Source of the DNA: Microcoleus sp036705565
Lineage (GTDB): Bacteria > Cyanobacteriota > Cyanobacteriia > Cyanobacteriales > Microcoleaceae
Direction: 5' to 3' (one strand)
Assembly: GCA_036705565.1 (NCBI GenBank)
Contig: JAUBUY010000020.1
Length of the DNA: 64,000 nt
Shown: in pieces, positions 16,014 to 24,827 of the stretch
How positions within the stretch are numbered: the stretch's first letter is position 1
Layout: the number at the start of each line of letters is the position of its first letter
Notes under the pieces: generated by a model
Databases searched by the model: none
What the model saw: only the letters and a program-made list of their open reading frames with translations
Told to the model about the DNA's origin: nothing
Position numbers and translations under genes: made by a program

Positions 16014-16076
16014 GAGATGTTACACCATTGTCAGCAACAGGCATCTTGCCTGTTGCTGACAATGGTGTAACATCTC
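16014..16076. repeat. Perfect 30-bp inverted repeat with 3-nt loop
   Basis: The arms 16014-16043 and 16047-16076 are exact reverse complements around TCT. The inner part (AACAGGCA...TGCCTGTT) is the core also found at 22955-23202, 46322-46344, 62824-62888 and 63946-64000. It lies 4 bp beyond the stop of the decarboxylase-like gene, so in RNA it would form a strong hairpin at that transcript's end. Confidence 0.9.
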
Positions 16077-16080
16077 AGGT

Positions 16081-17301
16081 TTAAAATACTTGCCCGTTTA
16101 ACAAGATAGAATAGTCTTCTCGCTGTCGAATTAATCGATCGCCCTTAGCATCAATCAACACCTCAGCAGGGCGGGGGCGGTGCAGAAAATGCGACGACAT
16201 CGCATAGCCGTAAGCCCCGCTATCCAAAATCGCGATCGTATCTCCAATTTTGAGTTTCGGTAGCCAACAGTTGCGCCCCAAATAATCCCGCGAATAAGTC
16301 GTGTTGCCGCAAATATCCGTTTCATGTCGCGATACATCGCCGGTTTCCCAAGTTGCGATCGCCCGATAGCCCCCGTGTACCGCAGGCACCGAAAGATTTG
16401 ATACAGTGGTATCGACACCGACTATTTGCCGAGATCCCAACCACTTCACAGACACAACTTTTGCTAGCAAAATACCGCAACCTGCGATCGCCGATCGTCC
16501 CGGTTCAATCACCAACTCGATCGGGCGAGATAGCGCACTCAATCGTTCAGTTATCGCCGCACCAAACTCCCGCCAGTCAAACACCGCACCACCTCGATAG
16601 GGATAGCCAAAACCACCGCCAAAATCGAGGGTTCGCCAATGGGGCAACAGTTGGGCGATCGCAATTAGGCGATCGATCGCCTGCGTAAAAGCACTCGTGG
16701 CGTTAGTTCCAGTCCCCCGATAAAAATGCAATCCGGTAATCCTCAACCCCTGCGGCTGCGCGATTTCCTTGGCTTTCCCGAATTCGGCGGCACGTACTCC
16801 AATCCGACTGTCTCCCGTCAATTCCGGTGAGTTGAGGCGCAGTCCAATTTCGGCACGGATCGATCGCGGTTGACTCCCGGAATATTCGCAAAAATCTTGG
16901 AGTTGGGACAGACAATCGAAGTTAAATCGCTCAATCTTCCACTCGATCAATTGCTGAATATCAGCCCTGTTGAGGTTACTGCCGGTGTAGACAATGCGAT
17001 CGCTCGTAAAACCCGCTTTCAGTCCCAAAAAAACATCCCCCGGTGTATTCGCGTGTAGCCCCCAACCAGCCTGCTGAATCAATTGCAACAGAGCAATATT
17101 GCCGTTGGTGACGCTAGCAAAATGAAACTGAACGTGCGGATAGTCGATCGATCGCGTAATATCGTCAAGGGTTTGACGGAGGATATCGGCCTGATACACA
17201 TATAAAGGCGAACCATAAGTTGACAAAAGTCGCTGGGCCATTGCTTCGGAGAACGGCGGCGAATGTGTTTTGGTTTCATTTTGTAGCAAAGATTCAGTCA
17301 T
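16081..17301 (-). CDS. Diaminopimelate/ornithine-decarboxylase-like protein lacking the PLP lysine
   Basis: 406 aa from ATG 17301; a TTG six codons upstream is less likely. The fold is that of group IV PLP decarboxylases: an alanine-racemase-like barrel with GGGFGYPY and EPGRSAIAGCG (phosphate-binding segments), and a C-terminal domain with CGNTTY and GAYGYAMSSHFLHRPRPAEV. Where active enzymes have the Schiff-base lysine (YAVKAN or FAQKAC), this protein reads FHFASVTNGN, so V64 or T65 stands at the lysine position. The usual HIGS is also changed (HFYRGTGT). PLP could still bind, but normal decarboxylation is unlikely. It is co-directional with the asparagine-synthetase-like gene 184 bp upstream and may belong to the same pathway. 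Confidence 0.75.
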   Translation of the reverse strand: MTESLLQNETKTHSPPFSEAMAQRLLSTYGSPLYVYQADILRQTLDDITRSIDYPHVQFHFASVTNGNIALLQLIQQAGWGLHANTPGDVFLGLKAGFTSDRIVYTGSNLNRADIQQLIEWKIERFNFDCLSQLQDFCEYSGSQPRSIRAEIGLRLNSPELTGDSRIGVRAAEFGKAKEIAQPQGLRITGLHFYRGTGTNATSAFTQAIDRLIAIAQLLPHWRTLDFGGGFGYPYRGGAVFDWREFGAAITERLSALSRPIELVIEPGRSAIAGCGILLAKVVSVKWLGSRQIVGVDTTVSNLSVPAVHGGYRAIATWETGDVSRHETDICGNTTYSRDYLGRNCWLPKLKIGDTIAILDSGAYGYAMSSHFLHRPRPAEVLIDAKGDRLIRQREDYSILLNGQVF

Positions 17302-17465
17302 ATAGAAGAAGTTCGGCAACGAGGAATGTACGGGATTTAACGGATGTAACGGGTTATATCAAGTCCGAGGGATCTGTCTGATATAATTCCATATCTTGTA
17401 GGGGCGGGTTCACCAGTATTCTCAACTTCAAAGCCAACAAATTTATAAACCCGCCCCGCCCATAT

Positions 17466-17503
17466 CAACAGTCAACAGTCAACAGTCAACAGTCAACTGT
17501 CAA
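17466..17503. repeat. STRR (CAACAGT)n overlapping the end of the asnB-like gene
   Basis: About five copies of a 7-bp unit. The stop codon of the asparagine-synthetase-like gene (17486-17488) lies inside the tract, so its last residues (LTVDC) are repeat-encoded. Confidence 0.85.
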
Positions 17504-19240
17504 CCTCCTTCGATATTTCCAAATGCGTTGTCCGATCGCCGGTGGCAACCAAAACACATGATCCAGCGATCGCTTAACCGGAATTTCGCCTAAAACCTCG
17601 GTTCGCCATGCCTGCCACATCAGCAGCAACCAGAGATTATTGCCAATATAGCGATCGCGCATTGCAACTCCGAGTTGTCCCGATAACATCGAGTCGGCCA
17701 AATGGGGCTGCCAGCAATTTTGCGATCGCAACACATTCGGATTCAGCCGATCGCCGATCGCAGCCCAAAACTCCCGGTAATACCAAACCTTCAACGGCAC
17801 ACCCATCCCGCGCTTTTCTCGCCAGACAATTTCCGGTGGCAACCAGCGTTCAGACGCTTTTTTGAGGATGTATTTTTCGCACGCACCTTGCAGTAGCAGC
17901 TCGCCAGGGAGTTGAAACGTCCAGTCCGTGAGGTCGGGGTCGCAGAAGGGCGATCGCACCCACAAACCGCAAGCAAACGCCAATGCCGTTGCCCTCGGCT
18001 GAATATTTTGGGCACCTTTGAGCATCAGCGAAGCGCGCCGTAGCCTCGCTAGCAGGGAAGGACACCTCTTCGACAAACAACCGGGATCGATCGCGTCTTG
18101 CAGATAAACGCTCAAATCGTGAGACTGGATGCGATCGAGCATTTCGGGCGAAAAAACCTGTTTTTCATAACCATAAAATCGCTGAAACGTCCGCAAATAC
18201 TGCTGTTCAAAGGTTTCTCCTCCGGCGGGATGTTCTGCTGTGTAAACTCCGTTGGCAATCAAAGGCTTGTTTGTCCATCCGGCAAATAGCTGATCGCCAT
18301 TCTCGCCATTGAATACAACTCGCACATCTTGCGCCGCCGCCTGTTTGAGCAAAAACAGCGCAGCCGTCGTACCATCTCCATAGGGTAAATCGAGGGCTTT
18401 GGCGGTTGGCCCGATCGCGCGCAACACTGCATCACCCGTCGCCGCCACCCGAATCAGCGGAATCTGGAAAAAGTCCGCCACCTGTTGGGCGTAGGGCAGT
18501 TCGGAATAGGCTTCGACACCAAAATCGAGGGCATAGGCGCGCACCTGCAAGCCTGCTTTCACTAGCAGCGCCGTCACCAGGGAAGAATCGATGCCACCGG
18601 AGAGTAAAACGCCTACGGGTTCGTCGATCGGCAAATCGGCCACTTGTCGATCGATCGCCTGTTGCAACAGCCTTTGCAATTGTGCGATCGCCTCGTCTTC
18701 ACTCCGCAGTAATTGGGGCGCTTCTTGCCAAGCTGAAGGCAGCGATCGCACTTTCGGCAGATCCTTAATATCGGCAATTTCCCAAATCATCTCGCTTCCG
18801 GCTGCTACGGAGGCAATTTGCTCGATCGGCGTTAACGGCGTGGGCACGTAGGAAAAGCAAGCATAAGTGTGTAGGGCGATCGGGCTAATTTGAGAGGAAG
18901 CAATCAGCGGTAGCAGCAGTTGCATTTGCGTCGAAAACCAAATCGTTTCTCGCAACTGCATCCAATAAAGCGGCACTCGCCCAAACGGATCGCGCCCCAG
19001 CCTTAGCTGTTGGGCTTCTACCGCCGCCCAAGCATCTCCCGGAAAATCCGTCGCCCGATCGCGCCCGCAAGCATTCAGCGTCACTCGATCGCCCGTGAGT
19101 ACAGATGCAGAGGCGATCGCCCATTCTGATAATTTGCCCTGTCGGATGAAGTAGTCTGGGGCTAAACGGCTGAGCGTTTTTGTGCGATCGCCCAGTCCCC
19201 AATAGCCTATGAAATGTGAAGGTTTGCCGATCGCACCCAT
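17486..19240 (-). CDS. Asparagine-synthetase-like ATP-dependent amidotransferase without the glutaminase cysteine
   Basis: 584 aa, close to AsnB length. The N-terminal Ntn-hydrolase-like domain is recognisable (IGYWGLGDRT, LGRDPFGRVPLYW at 81-93), but Cys2 of active glutaminases (MCGI) is missing; the protein starts MGAIGKPSHFIGYW. The synthetase domain has the PP-loop SGGIDSS (214-220) and GENGDQLFAGW. It should therefore adenylate a carboxylate but cannot take nitrogen from glutamine, as in beta-lactam-synthetase-type enzymes or ammonia- or amine-using relatives. It starts directly after the stop of the upstream 207-aa gene (no gap), so the two are translationally linked. True substrate unknown. 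Confidence 0.82.
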   Translation of the reverse strand: MGAIGKPSHFIGYWGLGDRTKTLSRLAPDYFIRQGKLSEWAIASASVLTGDRVTLNACGRDRATDFPGDAWAAVEAQQLRLGRDPFGRVPLYWMQLRETIWFSTQMQLLLPLIASSQISPIALHTYACFSYVPTPLTPIEQIASVAAGSEMIWEIADIKDLPKVRSLPSAWQEAPQLLRSEDEAIAQLQRLLQQAIDRQVADLPIDEPVGVLLSGGIDSSLVTALLVKAGLQVRAYALDFGVEAYSELPYAQQVADFFQIPLIRVAATGDAVLRAIGPTAKALDLPYGDGTTAALFLLKQAAAQDVRVVFNGENGDQLFAGWTNKPLIANGVYTAEHPAGGETFEQQYLRTFQRFYGYEKQVFSPEMLDRIQSHDLSVYLQDAIDPGCLSKRCPSLLARLRRASLMLKGAQNIQPRATALAFACGLWVRSPFCDPDLTDWTFQLPGELLLQGACEKYILKKASERWLPPEIVWREKRGMGVPLKVWYYREFWAAIGDRLNPNVLRSQNCWQPHLADSMLSGQLGVAMRDRYIGNNLWLLLMWQAWRTEVLGEIPVKRSLDHVFWLPPAIGQRIWKYRRRLTVDC

Positions 19241-19864
19241 CTATTTCACCGTGAAAGGTTCACTGCCGATCGCGCGCCCATCCAGGGACATCCGAACTTC
19301 CCATTTGCCTGGGGCTGCAGCAGATCCGAGATCGTAAAAGCAGTGGGTATTCCAAACCGCAGTATCGATCGTGCGAGTTTGATACCTAGCCTGATGCACA
19401 GTTTGACCGCTAGGATTAATCCAATCGCATTGCAGAGACAACTCATTGCCGATCGGAGCATTTTGCAACGTCACCTGATAGTAGATGCGGGGATTAATTT
19501 GACGATTGACTTGAGTGAGGCTGTCACCGCCCTTTTGAGATAGGGAAATTCGGTCTTCTCCTGCGACAACTCGAGCAGTTTTTTGTTGCTGATTTTGCCC
19601 GAACAGTACACCTATACCGATCGCAGATATGACAACGGCTGTCGAGGCGATCGCGATCCAGCGGTTGCGTCGCTGCTGTTTTTCTAGGACTTCGCGGCGG
19701 CGCATTTGGGCGATCGCATCTTCTAAAAGCTCATCAGGAAGATTCAACTCCCGTAAAATTTCTCTTACCCGATCGGGTTCCAATTCTAACTCGCGCTGCT
19801 GCGATAACTTGTCGATTTCAGCGACTACCTGTGCTAACTGAGTTTGAGTGAGTCGAGGTTCCAT
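19241..19864 (-). CDS. Single-pass membrane protein, first gene of the asnB-like operon
   Basis: 207 aa. Residues 1-66 are charged and helical (LTQTQLAQVVAEIDKLSQQR...). One membrane helix follows (about 68-88, RWIAIASTAVVISAIGIGVLFG). A C-terminal extracytoplasmic beta-rich domain ends PGKWEVRMSLDGRAIGSEPF, a pattern seen in small cyanobacterial periplasmic domains (DUF3859-like; tentative). Its stop abuts the ATG of the synthetase-like gene. This suggests the operon's product or process is membrane-linked. No function can be given. Confidence 0.75.
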   Translation of the reverse strand: MEPRLTQTQLAQVVAEIDKLSQQRELELEPDRVREILRELNLPDELLEDAIAQMRRREVLEKQQRRNRWIAIASTAVVISAIGIGVLFGQNQQQKTARVVAGEDRISLSQKGGDSLTQVNRQINPRIYYQVTLQNAPIGNELSLQCDWINPSGQTVHQARYQTRTIDTAVWNTHCFYDLGSAAAPGKWEVRMSLDGRAIGSEPFTVK

Positions 19865-20040
19865 AGAGTTCCTTCCCAGTAAAAATTAGATCTAAAAATC
19901 ACATCACATTTCTCTTCTCTTCCTCTGCGCCCTCTGCGCTCTCTGCGGTTAAATTACTCATATTATTCAATAAACAGCTCTCAAAGTCAATTCATAAAAA
20001 TCCTAACCTTAACCTCATAAAATTTATGTAAAAGCTATGG

Positions 20041-20103
20041 TAAGGTGCGTCGCCATCTATACTCTCCAATTTTTATTGAATCTCTGACAGCGACGCACCC
20101 TAC
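20041..20103. repeat. Dispersed 'TAAGGTGCG' inverted repeat, second copy
   Basis: TAAGGTGCGTCGC pairs with GCGACGCACCCTA around ~38 bp. Same family as 7861-7923 and 63026-63050. Confidence 0.75.
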
Positions 20104-20121
20104 ACATTATCGCTAAGTCCT

Positions 20122-20850
20122 CTATTTAAGAACCTCGATTATAAAATCAAGACTGCTGCACAGTTCTATTTTCGTTTCACTTAAAGGCAATTTGCCTGAA
20201 TTGATTTTTTCCTGTTGGCGATTCAACCAAATTGCGTTTAATCCCGCATTTTTAGCACCACAATAATCAGCTTTGAAGCTGTCGCCGATATGCAACACAT
20301 TCTCCGCAATGCAGTTGTGCTTTTGCAAAGCGGCGGTAAAAATTTGAGAATCGGGTTTGGCTGCACCAACCTCGGTGGAAATTGTCACTGATGTGAAATA
20401 TTCAGCTAAGTTTAGTGCTTTTAATACTGCATAAATTCTGGAATCGAAATTCGATACTACTGCTAATTTAATCCCTTGTTGCTGCCACCTATTTAATGCT
20501 GGGAATACGTCGGGATAGACGAACCAAGGTTCGGCGGTGGCAAAATGAGCGTAGAGTTCGACAAAGAATTTGGGAAAGTCTGAGAATTGATTGAAAACGC
20601 CTGCTTTTTGAAAAGCGTTCGCGCAAACTGCTTGCCACCATTCAAATTCTAGCTGGGGAATTTGGGCTAATTCTCTTCCGGGAAATGCCATCGGATTTGA
20701 GTCGGCAAAACTTTGGAAAAATGCTGCATTTAACTCTTCGTTAGAAACAGTTACTCCCCAACTGCGGGCAAATTTTCCGTAGACTTCGCCGACGCTGCCG
20801 CGCACGTCAAATAGCGTGCCTGCGGCATCAAGAAAAATAATTTTGGTCAT
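20122..20850 (-). CDS. HAD-superfamily hydrolase (subfamily IA, HDHD3-like)
   Basis: 242 aa from the ATG at 20850 (MTKIIFLDAAGTLFD). The frame continues 26 codons upstream without family similarity. Motif I is DAAGT with nucleophile D8; the usual second Asp is Ala, as in HDHD3-type members. Motif II is VVSNFD, motif III contains AAKPDSQIF, and motif IV is HIGDSFKADYCGA. It is probably a small-molecule phosphatase of unknown substrate. It is co-directional with the peptidase upstream, separated by about 160 bp. Confidence 0.88.
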   Translation of the reverse strand: MTKIIFLDAAGTLFDVRGSVGEVYGKFARSWGVTVSNEELNAAFFQSFADSNPMAFPGRELAQIPQLEFEWWQAVCANAFQKAGVFNQFSDFPKFFVELYAHFATAEPWFVYPDVFPALNRWQQQGIKLAVVSNFDSRIYAVLKALNLAEYFTSVTISTEVGAAKPDSQIFTAALQKHNCIAENVLHIGDSFKADYCGAKNAGLNAIWLNRQQEKINSGKLPLSETKIELCSSLDFIIEVLK

Positions 20851-21013
20851 TTGAGAAGAAAAAGGGAAGAGGAAAGAGGACTTATCGCACATCCGGTTGC
20901 ATCGGAATGATTTAACCACAGAGGACACAGAGATCGCAGAGGAAAAGAAGAGAATAGAAGAGAACAGAGATTTGAGTAATTCCTTCTTTGTTCTTCCTTT
21001 TTTCTTCTTCCTT

Positions 21014-22927
21014 CTAATTAGTTATTTGCGGATTCACCACACCAGAATGATTGGCAATGTTGCCTGCAGGTTCAAATCTGCCTCCTAAATATTTGGCTAG
21101 GAATTCTTCGGCGATCGCATAAAAGTGCAGGCGATTTTCCGGTCGCGCAAATCCGTGTCCTTCGTCTGTATAAAGCACGTATTCTACAGGTTTGCCGGCT
21201 TGCTTCATGGCATTGACAATTTGCTCGCTTTCTGCTAATTTAACTCGCGGGTCGTTAGCACCTTGGGCGATTAGCAAAGGTTTCTGGATGCGATCGACAA
21301 AAAATAAGGGCGAGATCGATTTCAGAAATTCTGGTTCTGTTTCCAGATTTCCGACGCGGTGATACAGACTTGCTTTTCTCGGTTCCCAGTAAGGGGGAAT
21401 AGTTTGCAGCAGTGTAATCAAATTGCTTGGCCCGACAATATCGACAGCGCAGGCAAAAACATCGGGACTAAAAGTCAATCCCGCTAAGGCAGCATAACCA
21501 CCGTAAGAACCGCCCATAATCGCAATTTTATCCTGTAGGGCAATTCCTGTTTCTACAAGCCAATTAACGCCATCTAGCAAGTCGTCGTGCATCTTAGCGG
21601 CCCATTCGCGATTGCCGGCATTGAGAAAGGCTTTGCCGTAGCCGGTGGAACCGCGAAAATTGATTTGCAAAACGGCGTAACCTCGGTTTGCCAGCCATTG
21701 GGCTTGTGGATTGTAACCCCAGGTATCGCGTGCCCAGGGGCCGCCGTGAACAAGCAAGACTGTCGGTACGGGTGTGGCGACGCCGACAGGTTTTGTCAGG
21801 TAGCCGTGAATGGTTAAACCATCTCTTGCGGTGTAAGAAATGGGTTCTATTGATGATAGCGGTAGACCTTCGAGTTTGGGTTGGTTGCTGAACAGGAAGG
21901 TGAAGGTTTTGGAGGCGCGATCGAACGCATAGTGGTAAACTGGGCCGTCGTCTGTCATGTAAGCGATTAGCCAAGTGGTATCGGCGAGGTTTCGGCTGGT
22001 GATGGAGAATTCGCCGGGGCGGAATTTGCCGATATCCTCAAAATCCTCTGCTATGCTTTGGTCTAAAATCTGCCACTCTTGCTTGTCCTTGTAGAAGGAA
22101 ACCGCCTGAATCTCTCGCTTGGTGGGGTGTACGACAATGCCGCCGACATCGTATTCTGGGTCAGAGGCGAGATCGGTTTCTTGTTTGGTTTCTAAGTCGA
22201 GTGCGATCGAACGTTCGGCGTTAGCATCGTGATTGCCGATGATGTAAAGAATTTTGCCGTTTTCTGAGAACATGAGGGCACCACCTTCCTCATCGGGCCC
22301 CCAGGTTCGCAGGCTTTCCCAAGACTTGTCTGCAGTTTCCCGAAACACTAATTCTGACCCGCCGTCGGCAGTGGTGGCTGTGGCCGCCCGCACTTGGAAT
22401 TGGGCGTCAGCAATCCAACCGACGATGTTACCTGGGTTGTCGGTGTCAAATTCAACGGCACCATTTTTGAGGTTGATGCGGTAAACGTCGTGTTTGCTGC
22501 GATCGCGGATGTTCATTCCCACTAATATTTCATTGGGGAATTTGCGGTCAAAGGCGATCAGATGAGATCGAACACCTTGAAATGGTGTCAAGTCGCGAAC
22601 CAGATTTGACTGGATATTGACTAAATATAAATGCCAGTTTTCATCACCGTCTGCATCTTGGAGGTAAATTAACTCTTCGCCGCTGTAAGCCCAGTAAAAG
22701 ATGCGAATGCCTCGTTTTTTATCTGCTGTCAGTTGGCGATCGTCTGCTTGACCGATGGTACGCAATTGCACTTGCAAAACGTTGTTTTCATCGGGTGCAA
22801 TGTAGGCGAGATACTTGCCATCTGGTGAAAGTCTGGGGCTAGCTTTTTCGGAATTTCCGAAGAGAATTTCTCGCTCTATCAGGGGGGGAAGTTCGGTTTT
22901 TTGCTGTTGAATTGTAGGAGTTGGCAT
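21014..22927 (-). CDS. S9-family serine peptidase (acylaminoacyl-/dipeptidyl-peptidase type)
   Basis: 637 aa. The N-terminal ~380 residues form a beta-propeller with TolB/WD-like pieces (ASPRLSPDGKYLAYIAPDEN). The C-terminal alpha/beta hydrolase carries the triad: S474 in GGSYGGY, D559 in GANDPRV and H591 in DEGHGF. Members cleave short peptides or acylated N-terminal residues in the cytosol. There is no signal peptide. The ATG at 22927 lies just beside a palindrome array, with a weak ribosome-binding site (AGGGA). Confidence 0.92.
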   Translation of the reverse strand: MPTPTIQQQKTELPPLIEREILFGNSEKASPRLSPDGKYLAYIAPDENNVLQVQLRTIGQADDRQLTADKKRGIRIFYWAYSGEELIYLQDADGDENWHLYLVNIQSNLVRDLTPFQGVRSHLIAFDRKFPNEILVGMNIRDRSKHDVYRINLKNGAVEFDTDNPGNIVGWIADAQFQVRAATATTADGGSELVFRETADKSWESLRTWGPDEEGGALMFSENGKILYIIGNHDANAERSIALDLETKQETDLASDPEYDVGGIVVHPTKREIQAVSFYKDKQEWQILDQSIAEDFEDIGKFRPGEFSITSRNLADTTWLIAYMTDDGPVYHYAFDRASKTFTFLFSNQPKLEGLPLSSIEPISYTARDGLTIHGYLTKPVGVATPVPTVLLVHGGPWARDTWGYNPQAQWLANRGYAVLQINFRGSTGYGKAFLNAGNREWAAKMHDDLLDGVNWLVETGIALQDKIAIMGGSYGGYAALAGLTFSPDVFACAVDIVGPSNLITLLQTIPPYWEPRKASLYHRVGNLETEPEFLKSISPLFFVDRIQKPLLIAQGANDPRVKLAESEQIVNAMKQAGKPVEYVLYTDEGHGFARPENRLHFYAIAEEFLAKYLGGRFEPAGNIANHSGVVNPQITN

Positions 22928-22954
22928 TTTTTATTTTCCCTAATATTTTCTATA

Positions 22955-23202
22955 GGAACGGGCAAGATGCCCGTTCCACAAGAATATTGAATTTTTTGGG
23001 AACGGGCAAGATGCCCATTCCACAAGAATATTGAATTTTTTGGGAACGGGCAAGATGCCCGTTCCACAAGAATGTTGAATTTTTTGGGAACGGGCATCTT
23101 GCCCGTTCCACAAGAATGAATGTTGAATTTTTTGGGAACGGGCAAGATGCCCGTTCCACAAGAATGTTGAATTTTTGTGGAACAGGCATCTTGCCTGTTG
23201 CC
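22955..23202. repeat. Array of six palindromic units (44-48 bp spacing)
   Basis: Each unit has the core GGAACGGGCA-AGA-TGCCCGTTCC (loop AGA or TCT) followed by CACAAGAATRTTGAATTTTT. Starts are at 22955, 22999 and then about every 44-48 bp; the last unit is a diverged GGAACAGGCA form. The core matches the hairpins at 16014, 46322, 62824 and 63946. It fills the gap between the NdbB-like gene and the peptidase. Apparent ORFs across it are repeat artefacts. Confidence 0.95.
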
Positions 23203-23224
23203 AATCTATTTGAAGAAGCATCCA

Positions 23225-24418
23225 TTAACTTTTCAGCAAATCCTGAATCGGCTTGCTAATCCAATTGAAACCAACTTTTAGCTGATGGTCAAATGTTGGC
23301 ATCCGATAGAGATAGGCTAGGCGGCGAGCAATGTGGGCTAGTTGTCCGTCGAGTTTAATTCCTAAACCGGCTAGGGTGGCGTTGTCATTTCCTAATGTCA
23401 TCATTTCTCCTAGGGGCTGATAGCGGAAAGGAAGTAATGGGCGGCCGGTCAGGGAGGCCCAAATGTTCCATGCGGTGTAGTCAGCTTGCTGGAAGGCTGT
23501 TTGGGCTGTTCCGGGGACTTTTTGACCATTTGCATCGTGACATTCAGCTAAGTCTCCCAAGGCGAATATATCTGGATGGTCGATAATTTGCATTTGCGGA
23601 TTGACTATTAATTGACCGCGCTGGTTTTGTTTGAGGGGTAGCGATCGCACTGCTTGACTAACTTGAGTTCCTACTGTCCACAGCACTATGTCTACGGGGA
23701 GAACATCTAATTGTCCTTTGTAAAGTAAGGATATTGTGTCTGCTTCGATCGCCTCTACTGCTGTTTCTAAGTCGATCCACACTTTCCGTTTTTCTAAAGC
23801 TTGGGTGGCGGCTTGGCGGTTAAACTCCGGTGATGTCCGCAGAATCATGTCGCTTTGCTCAACTAACCGCACGCGACCTTTTTCTCCGAGTCGATCGGCT
23901 AATTTACAAGCTAATTCTACTCCCGAATAACCGGCGCCGACGATCGCCACCCGAATTTTGTCGGTGTTGCTGGCTTCTAAAAACCGCAGTCTTTCTTCTA
24001 AGCGGTAGGCGTCGTCGAGAGTGCGAAACGAGTAAGCATATTCAACCGCACCCTTGACCATATCTAGAGGGGTTTTGCCGCCTAAAGCTAAAACCAGGCG
24101 ATCGCACGGAATTTCTGGCCCGTCGTGTAACTGCACTCGCTTTTGCTCCACATCGATGCCGGAGACAGTACCTTGACAAAAGCGCACGCCTGTGTTTTCC
24201 AATAGTTCGGCAAACGGGGGGGCAATTTCCCAGGTTTGGAGTTCGCCGGTCAGGAGTTCGTACAGCAGGGGAACGAACAAAAATCGATCGCGGCGGTCAA
24301 CTAGGACTATTTCGGGTTTTTCGGTTTTGGAGAAGGGTAACTGACTCAAGCGCAGGGCTGTGTAGAGTCCGCCGAAGCCTCCGCCGAGAATGCAAATCCG
24401 GGGTTGTTGTTGAGTCAT
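23225..24418 (-). CDS. NAD(P)/FAD-dependent oxidoreductase, type II NADH dehydrogenase family (NdbB-like)
   Basis: 397 aa. The FAD-binding N-terminus is ICILGGGFGGLYTALRL. The NAD(P)H-binding Rossmann motif is VAIVGAGYSGVELA (~160-173). The second FAD contact is IFALGDLAE, with the QTAFQQADY and RYQPLGEM segments of the NDH-2 family. Size and sequence character fit cyanobacterial NdbB, which reduces demethylphylloquinone in phylloquinone synthesis; a respiratory NDH-2 role is the alternative. No membrane span; the C-terminus is amphipathic and probably membrane-associated. Confidence 0.85.
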   Translation of the reverse strand: MTQQQPRICILGGGFGGLYTALRLSQLPFSKTEKPEIVLVDRRDRFLFVPLLYELLTGELQTWEIAPPFAELLENTGVRFCQGTVSGIDVEQKRVQLHDGPEIPCDRLVLALGGKTPLDMVKGAVEYAYSFRTLDDAYRLEERLRFLEASNTDKIRVAIVGAGYSGVELACKLADRLGEKGRVRLVEQSDMILRTSPEFNRQAATQALEKRKVWIDLETAVEAIEADTISLLYKGQLDVLPVDIVLWTVGTQVSQAVRSLPLKQNQRGQLIVNPQMQIIDHPDIFALGDLAECHDANGQKVPGTAQTAFQQADYTAWNIWASLTGRPLLPFRYQPLGEMMTLGNDNATLAGLGIKLDGQLAHIARRLAYLYRMPTFDHQLKVGFNWISKPIQDLLKS

Positions 24419-24827
24419 GGTGTTTTGTTTGAGGGGCTGGTCGGTAGCAAGGAAACTTATCTTATTCTAACGAGAGTGAGGGAGTGGGGAAGGGGGAGAT
24501 TGGGGGAGTGGGAGTGGAAGAGATGGGGAGAGGGGGAGAGAGGGGGAGTGGGAAAACGAGAAAGGGGAAAATCTTCCCTGTTTCCCTCGAACCTCAACAT
24601 CCATCCGTTAAATGCGTTCAATCCGTTAGATAATGCGTTTCCGAACTCTTTTCTACATCTCTAGCCTTGATTAGCTCTACCTATTAGCCACCCTCAAATT
24701 TTCTGAATGTTCGCAGAACTAATTTTGTACTATATTAGTTTATAACGAATTATTTCGCCAATTTAATTTACTTTTTATAGGGTAATCTACTCTAACACTT
24801 GCCCCCGCACTCACAAGTGAAAAAATC
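24419..24827. other. Intergenic region with a G/A-rich tract
   Basis: 24476-24570 is a purine-rich stretch (GGGGGAG-type units). The rest is AT-rich, with possible promoter sequence for the kinase (TATATTAGT near 24732). No gene is seen. Confidence 0.5.

Noticed and set aside
22955..23202. Possible CRISPR array
   Set aside because: The units are contiguous tandem copies with near-identical intervals; there are no unique spacers and no cas genes.
22879..23225. Overlapping ~90-codon ORFs across the palindrome array
   Set aside because: Their residues (CGTGILPVP, ERASCPFPKN) are pure translations of the 44-bp repeat in three frames.
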